Positions 59,419-64,000 of a stretch of 64,000 nt of DNA are shown here, piece after piece. This DNA is from JBBPZA01 sp963728925 (GTDB taxonomy: Bacteria; Actinomycetota; Thermoleophilia; Solirubrobacterales; Solirubrobacteraceae), in contig CAVSMB010000015.1 in NCBI GenBank assembly GCA_963728925.1, positions 182,374 through 246,373 on the forward strand, in the 5' to 3' direction. Both the position numbers and the translations under genes were made by a program. Numbering within the stretch: position 1 is the stretch's first letter; each line of letters starts with the position of its first letter. The notes beneath the pieces were generated by a model. It did not search any database. It had not been told where the DNA came from and worked only from the letters and a program-made list of their open reading frames with translations.

Positions 59419-59901
59419 TAACCACGCCGACACCCGATCCCCGAAAGCTGCATCCGGTCGCATTAGCGCACTGCTCGATCACAGTCTGATCAGCAGTCAT
59501 TCCGGCAACCCCTTGACGGAACGCGGCCCCTACGCCGACACCGCTCGTCCTGTTCCCCTCCACTCTCACTATCCCTGTGTGTAGCGGTGCGTTGAATGTG
59601 AGAGCGGACCCCGACGCGGGAGGATGGACCGCAGCGCCATCAAGCGATACCCCCATTAGCCCTTCAGTCGGACACTGAGACGTACTCCAATATGAGAACG
59701 GTGAGCTGAAACTGCCGACTATGTCTGGGGCTTCGATCGGCGTCGCGTTCGGGAGCCGGCACTGAGATACGACATACGTACCAGCAGCGGCAGGGCGTGG
59801 CAGCATCAGAGCGACGGCGCTACAGACGGCGAGCACAACAAGTACTCGTCGTGTCGTAGGGACGGTCGGCAAACGCATTCTAACCTCCAGCTCGGTGTGG
59901 T

Positions 59902-61329
59902 TCACTTCTCGAAGCCGCCGCCGTCGAATTCAGCGCCAGCGGGTGGGCTTGGTTCGGATCGGGCGGATTGGCGTGGGGTAGTGGTCGATCCGGCCGGCGG
60001 TGAGGACGGGGCGGCGCTGCCGGTCTCGAAGGTGAAGGCCTCCGAGCCGGTGGTCTGGCCGGACGGTTGGGTGGTCCGGGCCCGAGGCGGGGAAGCGCTT
60101 GCCGGCGTCGGCGCCGGCGCGGCCTGATCGGTGGGCGTCCGCTCTCTCGCTCGCTGTCGCTCACGGGCGAGTCGCGCGGATCGCTCGCGCTCGGCGGCCT
60201 CGGCCCTGACGGCGACGGTGATCCGCTGGCGGCTGCCGGCCTGGCGCTGGCGGCGGTCGGTACTGCGTTCAGCCGCGACCAGGCGGTCCGATGCCTTGAC
60301 GCGGCGGTCCTGGTTGGGAGGCGTCCCGCTTCTCTCGTCGAGGACTCCGGTCGTGTCGAGGCAGAAAGCGCTCCCGGCGGCCACCGTGACGCTCATGCAG
60401 AGCGCCGCGACCTTGGCCGTGCCGCTGGCCAGGGCGCCGGTTCCCCCGGCGACCGCGGCTCCGGTCGACTCGCCGGCGGCCGGCGCTCTGAAGATCGCCG
60501 TCACGAGCATGTCGCGCGCCGACGAGACGCCGGAGCGCATGGTGGCCGCAAGGTCCGTGACGAAGGCAGGCAGGCGGTCGTCGCTCGCCGTGGCGGTCGC
60601 GGCGCCCGCCACGGGAAGGGGGAAGACGAGACCGAGGTCCTTCGTCGCCTGATGGAAGGCCCGGATCGTCGCGCGGCAGGCCGGGCAGTTGCGCAGATGA
60701 GGCCGGGCCTGGACGATCTGCTCGGAGGTCGCCTCGCCGTCGGCCATCGCCGAGAGGATCGTCGTCCAGCGCTCGCACTCCTTGCCGGACTCGATCTCCT
60801 CGAAGCGCTCGAGGAAGGCGCGCCGACCCTCGGTCAGGCACCGATTGACCTTGGTGTACGACCAGCCCGTGACCTTCGCGATCTCCTCGTAGCTGAGGCC
60901 CTGCGCCTTGAGCCACAGCGCCCGGACCTCGTGCGGCTTGAGTCGCTGGAACGCCTCGGCTGAGGACGCCAGGCGGTCGAAGGTCGCGACCTGCTCCTCG
61001 GGCGTCGGAACCGCCGGCGATTCGTGGAGGTCGAGGTCGACGTCCTCGGGCCCGAGCAACTGCAGACGCGAGCGGCGGACGGCCATCGCCTCGTGCTTGA
61101 CGACCGTTCGCAGCCAGGCGAGCGCCGTCTCGGGCTCGACCGTGTCCCACTTGCGCAGGAAGATCTCGATTCCGCGCTGGTAGGCGTCGTTGGCATCGTC
61201 CGCGCATAGCGAATGTCGCCGGGCGAGACGGACCAGGCTTGCCGCGTTGCGGTGGATAGTCTCGACGACGACGTCAGGTGCCCCCGACCGCGCGCGCAGC
61301 GCTGACGTGTGCGCTCTGACCCCCCTCAT
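59902..61329 (-). CDS. ECF-type sigma factor fused to a zinc-finger, membrane-anchored tail
   Basis: About 475 residues. Residues 1-175 are an ECF sigma factor: region 2 (RRHSLCADDANDAYQRGIEI) and region 4 (LKPHEVRALWLKAQGLSYEE, then the recognition helix VTGWSYTKVNRCL). A ZAS-like zinc finger follows (HLRNCPACRATIRAFHQ), the motif of anti-sigma factors, then a membrane segment (VAALCMSVTVAAGSAFCL) and a Pro/Arg/Thr-rich outer tail. A sigma factor and its anti-sigma thus seem to be one chain. The start could be ATG 61329 or GTG 61347. It is flanked by secreted-protein genes on the same strand. Confidence 0.82.
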   Translation of the reverse strand: MRGVRAHTSALRARSGAPDVVVETIHRNAASLVRLARRHSLCADDANDAYQRGIEIFLRKWDTVEPETALAWLRTVVKHEAMAVRRSRLQLLGPEDVDLDLHESPAVPTPEEQVATFDRLASSAEAFQRLKPHEVRALWLKAQGLSYEEIAKVTGWSYTKVNRCLTEGRRAFLERFEEIESGKECERWTTILSAMADGEATSEQIVQARPHLRNCPACRATIRAFHQATKDLGLVFPLPVAGAATATASDDRLPAFVTDLAATMRSGVSSARDMLVTAIFRAPAAGESTGAAVAGGTGALASGTAKVAALCMSVTVAAGSAFCLDTTGVLDERSGTPPNQDRRVKASDRLVAAERSTDRRQRQAGSRQRITVAVRAEAAERERSARLARERQRARERTPTDQAAPAPTPASASPPRARTTQPSGQTTGSEAFTFETGSAAPSSPPAGSTTTPRQSARSEPSPPAGAEFDGGGFEK

Positions 61330-62007
61330 CTCTCCATCGGGCTGCACTCAATCGGGAGAGGGAGCACGCGGCCAACCTTCCCCCCCGAACCGGATCGCCT
61401 CGCGCAAGATAAAGCCGCTCCTTGCGAAGAATTCGCTGCTGTCGCCCGGCGCCACGAGGGCCTCCACCATCCCGGGGCGGCGCGGCCGAAGGGAGCGGAG
61501 CTCCGGCGGACGCACGGGAGCGGTTGACGACCGTGCGTCTGCCCCGCCGACTTTCGCGCCGAGTCACCGCGGGCGGCGTCCTCCAAACGGCTCGTCAGAC
61601 GAGGGCTACGGCTTTGGCCCGGTTGACGAACGCGATGCACTGGCCCTGGTTCTTGAAGCCGAACTGCTGCCAGCCGCCGTCCTTGCACTGAGCCTTAGAC
61701 GTGGGCGCAGGCGGCTGTGCGTCGTGCACGACGACGGTGCTGTACTCCCTCATGACGGCCTCCGTCGGCGACTGCGGGTTCGGTGGAGGGATGAGCGAGC
61801 AGTCGGTCGGCGCCGGACCGGTGAGCGTCTGGAACACGATCGCGTCCTCGAACGGACCCGGACTGGCGGCATCGGTGATGCGAAGCGCCGCCACAAAGGG
61901 CGCTTGCGGGAACCCGGCGGGGCTGACCGTGCCGGCGAAGCCGGCGACGGCCTGGTTGCCGTTCACGGTGAGACAGGTCACCGTCCCGTCGTAGGTCGGG
62001 CCTAACT

Positions 62008-63612
62008 ACTTCCCGCGGAAATACTCTTGGCTTACACGAAACGGCGGCGCCCGATGGGTGGCGCGGCCGTTCGTAGTGAGTGGTTGCTCTGATCGAGAGA
62101 GCTTGCGGATTGTTTCACCGGGTTCGGATGGCGAGCGTGTCAGCGTTGTAGGCGAGGATCGCCCATCCGGTCCAGATCTGCTGGCCTTCGTCGCCCTTCA
62201 GCCGGCTTCGGTCCATGCCGTAGCGGCGTTTGAGGTGGCTGATCCGTCCTTCGGCGCCGGTCCGGTAGCGCTGCATCCAGCGTTGGGTGCGGTTGGAGCC
62301 GGGCTGTTGGCGGCCGGAGATGAACACTCGCTCGGGCGCAAGGTCTTCGAGTGCCTCGCGGGTCGGGCCGACGTTGAAGCCGCCATCGAGCGCCACCTCG
62401 CGCGGGGAGATCCCGAGCCGCTTTAGCTCGGCGACCGTGTGAGGCAGCAGCGTGTCCTCGCTGGGGTTCCCGATCGCGGTCGCGGACGGCACGATCAGCC
62501 CACGCGCTCCACGCTTGGTGTTCTCCGTCACCTCGGCGAGTTGCGTCACGTACCCGAACTCGTTCGGCTTGCCGAGCTTGCCCTTGCGGATCGGTCTCGC
62601 GTCCGGATCGGCCAAGGACACCAGCCTGTCCTTGATCGGCTCGCCCGCGACGCGCTGCTTGATCTGCCGGGCGACCTTCTCGCACCGGTCGGCCAGCTCC
62701 TCCATCCGGGCGGCTGCCTTGAGCTTCGCCTTCGCGCCGCGGCCACGCGCCCGCCGGCGCGCGATCACCGCCAACCGCCTGGTCTCCCTCACCGACTTCT
62801 CGAGCAGCTTGCCGGTCTGCTCGGTCAGGCGAAGGACCTCGGCCTTCGCCTCGCCTGAGCGGCGACGGATCGTGCGCGTCACCGCCCGCAGCGTGCGACC
62901 CATCGCCCGCGAGCGATCCCGCACCCGACGCTTGCGCTCCTTGACCAGCGCCGCGAGCTTGCGGCCTTCCCGCGCGAGCGCCCGCACACCATGCGCAGCC
63001 AGATCCGAGTCGGTCGGATACTTCACGTCCGCCTCGATCACCGTCGAGTCGATCCTCACCGCCCGCGCCCGGAAGCGCTTGGACCTGGTCGCCTGCACGA
63101 TCAACACGCGCGTCAGCTCGTTGACCGTGTCCGCCCCGATCCGCCGAGTGAGCTTCCGAACGGTCGACTCGTCCGGCACCCGCTCCGACAGCGAGATCCG
63201 ACAGAACCGCCGCAGATGAATCGAGTCCGACACCTCCGCCACCAGCGACCGATACCCCCACCGGTAACGCTGCTTGAGCACCATCAATCGGATGTAGGTC
63301 TCCATCGCGATCGTCGGCCGCCCATCCGTCAACACCGCCCGCTTGGTCTCCACAACCTCGCGGCGCCAATGCTCCACGATCGGCGCCAACAACCCCGGAT
63401 CCGATAGCAGCCCATCCAGCTCCGCCAGATCCGCCGGCAGCTCCAGCACCTCGACCGGCAAAGCCTCGTCCCACAACGACTCCGGCTGACCCGCCAAGAG
63501 CGTCAGCACACGCACTCCTCTCGATCAGAAACCCGCTCACTTGCAGGGAATTCTGATCGTCACGCCGGACGGAACGACCCCCTCAAACCCGATCACTTAT
63601 TCCGCGGGAAGT
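62008..63612 (-). mobile_element. Insertion sequence with DUF772-type transposase (1605 bp), complete
   Basis: The ends are ACTTCCCGCGGAA (62008-62020) and its perfect inverse (63600-63612), 13 bp. AACT flanks both sides (62004-62007, 63613-63616), a 4 bp target duplication. The single transposase gene is intact. I could not assign the family firmly: IS1182/ISNCY-like. Confidence 0.85.
62115..63515 (-). CDS. DUF772-containing transposase (IS1182/ISNCY-like)
   Basis: A 466-residue protein. The N-terminal DUF772 domain has METYIRLMVLKQRYRWGYRS and IHLRRFCRI. The catalytic part has VRIDSTVIEADVKYPTDSDL (first Asp), a long basic helical insertion, EVALDGGFNVGPTREALEDL (second Asp) and GAEGRISHLKRRYGMDRSRL (Glu). 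Intact, probably functional. Confidence 0.88.
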   Translation of the reverse strand: MRVLTLLAGQPESLWDEALPVEVLELPADLAELDGLLSDPGLLAPIVEHWRREVVETKRAVLTDGRPTIAMETYIRLMVLKQRYRWGYRSLVAEVSDSIHLRRFCRISLSERVPDESTVRKLTRRIGADTVNELTRVLIVQATRSKRFRARAVRIDSTVIEADVKYPTDSDLAAHGVRALAREGRKLAALVKERKRRVRDRSRAMGRTLRAVTRTIRRRSGEAKAEVLRLTEQTGKLLEKSVRETRRLAVIARRRARGRGAKAKLKAAARMEELADRCEKVARQIKQRVAGEPIKDRLVSLADPDARPIRKGKLGKPNEFGYVTQLAEVTENTKRGARGLIVPSATAIGNPSEDTLLPHTVAELKRLGISPREVALDGGFNVGPTREALEDLAPERVFISGRQQPGSNRTQRWMQRYRTGAEGRISHLKRRYGMDRSRLKGDEGQQIWTGWAILAYNADTLAIRTR

Positions 63613-63860
63613 AACTAGAGGCCGCCGAAGTGGATCGTGACCGGCCCCTCGGATTCTCGCCCGACGGACCGCTTTGGCCGTCGATCGAGATGAAGCCCCC
63701 GAAGCAGCCTCCCGGGCCGCTGCCCTCCCGGCACAGAATCGAGAAGGGCGCGCTCGTCACCGAGTCGACGTCGGGACTCTGCGCGAAAGGTGCTGGAACG
63801 CACAGCGCCGCGAGTGCGCACGCGCCGAGAGCGAGCAGCAGGCGCTTTGACAGCGCGGGA

Positions 63861-64000
63861 AGACCACGAACGTTCCTATCTCCCGTTCGTCAAGTGGTTG
63901 GGCACGGCGATCATCCCACCGCGCGCCGGGCGCGTTCAGAGAATCAGACTCGAACTCCGCCGCTCGCGCCGCCGCGCTTGGTCCAAAGTGCGGTTGATGA
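63861..64000. other. End of window, no gene seen
   Basis: The last 140 bp show no supported gene; they include the region upstream of the interrupted secreted-protein gene. Confidence 0.4.

Larger units (their letters stand above)
56904..59878 (-). pseudogene. Secreted beta-sandwich protein gene, interrupted by an ISAzo13-type element
   Basis: The N-terminal part (59878-59419) has a strong ribosome site (GGAGGTTAG), a signal peptide (VLVVLAVCSAVALMLPRPAA) and GTYVVSQCRLPNATPIEAP. The C-terminal part (58144-56904) starts STNRFDTGPLSSS. Removing the IS and one TAA duplication joins them in frame (VGVV-STNRF) into 566 residues. The C-terminal half contains Ig-like/carboxypeptidase-regulatory-like modules (INIIGRLLTPAGGPIEGAAL, GYFKYAVPVGPSR). 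It is probably a surface protein, cotranscribed with the sigma factor 23 bp upstream. Confidence 0.85.
61595..63853 (-). pseudogene. Secreted-protein gene, interrupted by an IS and frameshifted
   Basis: The right part encodes a signal peptide (LSKRLLLALGACALAALCVP) and SAPFSILCREGSGPGGCFGG, then SGPSGENP; a +1 shift is needed to continue GPVTIHFGGL. The left part (61595-62007) continues TYDGTVTCLTVNGNQAVAGF and ends with KDGGWQQFGFKNQGQCIAFV, a short C-terminal motif typical of secreted actinobacterial proteins. With the target AACT restored, a stop (TAG) remains at the junction, so the gene was probably already damaged. No ATG/GTG start is seen (CTG at 63853 tentative). Confidence 0.6.

Noticed and set aside
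62140..63540. A second 466-residue minus-strand frame over the last IS
   Set aside because: Gly/Asp/Ala-rich shadow of the intact DUF772-type transposase in another frame.

Overview
This 64 kb window is uniformly very GC-rich and carries actinobacterial gene content: cysteine synthesis on a sulfur-carrier protein (CysM, CysO, MoeZ, Mec), a wax ester synthase/DGAT, a Tat component, and many secreted ferritin-like proteins with a twin-arginine or lipoprotein leader. The ferritin-like block, the zinc-ribbon/Pro-Ala-rich proteins and the secreted beta-sandwich proteins point to the class Thermoleophilia (Solirubrobacterales-like) of Actinomycetota. That placement is inferred from gene content only.

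Layout. 0-4.5 kb: two zinc-ribbon proteins, an acetylpolyamine/histone-deacetylase-type hydrolase, and nadB. 4.5-8.7 kb: three insertion sequences in a row (IS5-type, IS630-type, and one unassigned DDE element); the first sits exactly on the nadB stop codon. 9-12.3 kb: small proteins, DUF1802 and DUF1152 proteins. 12.3-22.9 kb: a mostly minus-strand block that interleaves the CysO-dependent cysteine pathway (mec, cysM, cysO, moeZ) with five intact and one truncated ferritin-like genes, tatA, an L,D-transpeptidase and a repeat-rich membrane protein. A shared palindrome overlaps the putative -10 boxes of cysM and moeZ. 23-29 kb: two-component system, SCO1-like protein, sufS, membrane proteins. 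29-40.5 kb: redoxin, metallophosphoesterase, acyl-CoA synthetase, ispH, M28 peptidase, acyl-CoA dehydrogenase with DUF6285 and a frameshifted phosphotransferase, wax ester synthase, subtilase.

40.6-51.6 kb is a 10.9 kb integrated element bounded by a perfect 44 bp direct repeat made of the 3' end of a MIP18/DUF59 (Fe-S assembly) gene. It has a tyrosine integrase next to the right end, divergent regulators (XRE repressor, AlpA/excisionase-type HTH), a PrimPol-type primase/helicase, an origin-like dyad, an EcoRI-type adenine methyltransferase with a DUF262-HNH nuclease, and a P27-type small terminase, but no capsid, tail or large terminase genes. This is the layout of a phage-inducible chromosomal island (phage satellite), and it is the most interesting object in the window. 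Several of its genes carry single-base indels or a stop codon as given, yet repair cleanly to full-length proteins.

51.6-64 kb returns to chromosome: the intact MIP18/DUF59 gene, a STAS-like ORF, fxsA, a HAD hydrolase, a methyltransferase, and a locus with an ECF sigma factor fused to a zinc-finger/membrane anti-sigma-like tail. The sigma gene is flanked by two secreted-protein genes, each interrupted by an insertion sequence (ISAzo13-type, and a DUF772-type element). No rRNA, tRNA or CRISPR array was recognised.
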